Shown: in pieces, positions 36,324 to 36,352 of the stretch
Layout of the letters: each line of letters opens with the position of its first letter
Position numbering within the stretch: the first letter of the stretch is position 1
Assembly (NCBI GenBank): GCA_020650975.1
Contig: JAIPMN010001782.1
Coordinates: 1 to 36,352 of the forward strand
Source of the DNA: Apostichopus californicus
Taxonomy: Eukaryota; Echinodermata; Holothuroidea; Aspidochirotida; Stichopodidae
Direction of reading: 5' to 3'
Length of the DNA: 36,352 bases
Made by a program: the position numbers and the translations under genes
The notes under the pieces: generated by a model
Databases searched by the model: none
What the model was told of the DNA's origin: nothing
What the model saw: the letters and a program-made list of their open reading frames with translations, nothing else

Positions 36324-36352
36324 CATATATATACATATAAACATATATATAT
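36324..36352. repeat. AT/ATAC microsatellite at the right edge
   Basis: ATATATATACATATAAAC and ATATATATAT run to the last base, so the array probably continues beyond the window. Confidence 0.8.

Larger units (their letters stand above)
31418..36352 (+). other. Intron of the MYT1-type gene, running past the right edge
   Basis: It begins GTAAGA. I looked for the next CCHHC finger (Cys-Pro-x-Pro-Gly-Cys after an acceptor) and did not find it, so the intron is at least 4.9 kb. The first 140 bases are pyrimidine-rich with CTCTC-type words. Further right are T runs near 32289-32306, an A run near 32795-32810, the duplication at 33709-33975, C-rich tracts at about 34427-34466 and 35527-35540 (C14), a G-rich tract near 36091-36119 and an AT microsatellite at the end. 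The 121-codon + strand frame at 33247-33612 has no recognisable domain. Confidence 0.7.

Overview
The window looks like nuclear DNA from an animal, most likely a marine invertebrate deuterostome (echinoderm-like). It is AT-rich, most of it is non-coding, genes are cut into small exons by GT-AG introns of about 1 to 8 kb, and it carries minisatellites, decayed repeats and a LINE tail. The echinoderm suggestion rests only on my memory of the dispersed-repeat style at 1731-1860 and 3192-3505. No operons, bacterial genes, tRNA, rRNA or CRISPR array were seen.

One gene can be supported, on the + strand: a MYT1/MYT1L/ST18-family CCHHC zinc-finger transcription factor. A 1298-nt exon (18242-19539) encodes a low-complexity acidic and proline-rich N-terminal region. 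After an 8.3-kb intron, an 82-nt exon (27877-27958) and a 41-nt exon (28956-28996) together encode one complete CCHHC finger. A 28-nt exon (31390-31417) encodes the linker toward the next finger. All junction phases agree, and the joined protein follows the vertebrate order finger, HKD-type linker, LxxxHExVLK, next finger. The next finger and the rest of the protein must lie beyond the right edge. The true 5' end is probably to the left of 18242, because that exon opens at a splice acceptor.

Region by region: 1-577 is a 41-bp minisatellite running off the left edge. 578-18241 has no supportable gene and holds several independent short tandem duplications (68, 28, 55, 48 and 13-15 bp), two copies of a dispersed repeat with nuclear-receptor-like half-sites, and G- or C-rich tracts. 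19540-27876 is an intron with a candidate 69-nt cassette exon (23414-23482), a 5'-truncated LINE tail (about 26401-26664) and a G/C-rich hairpin repeat (27289-27360). 31418-36352 is intron.

The most interesting biology is RNA-level: very small exons splitting a DNA-binding finger, a frame-breaking 28-nt exon followed by a CU-rich intron segment, a possible in-frame cassette exon, and a pair of alternative donors that match a pair of adjacent acceptors in frame. I found no clear sign of a wholly new system. Short open frames elsewhere look like chance.
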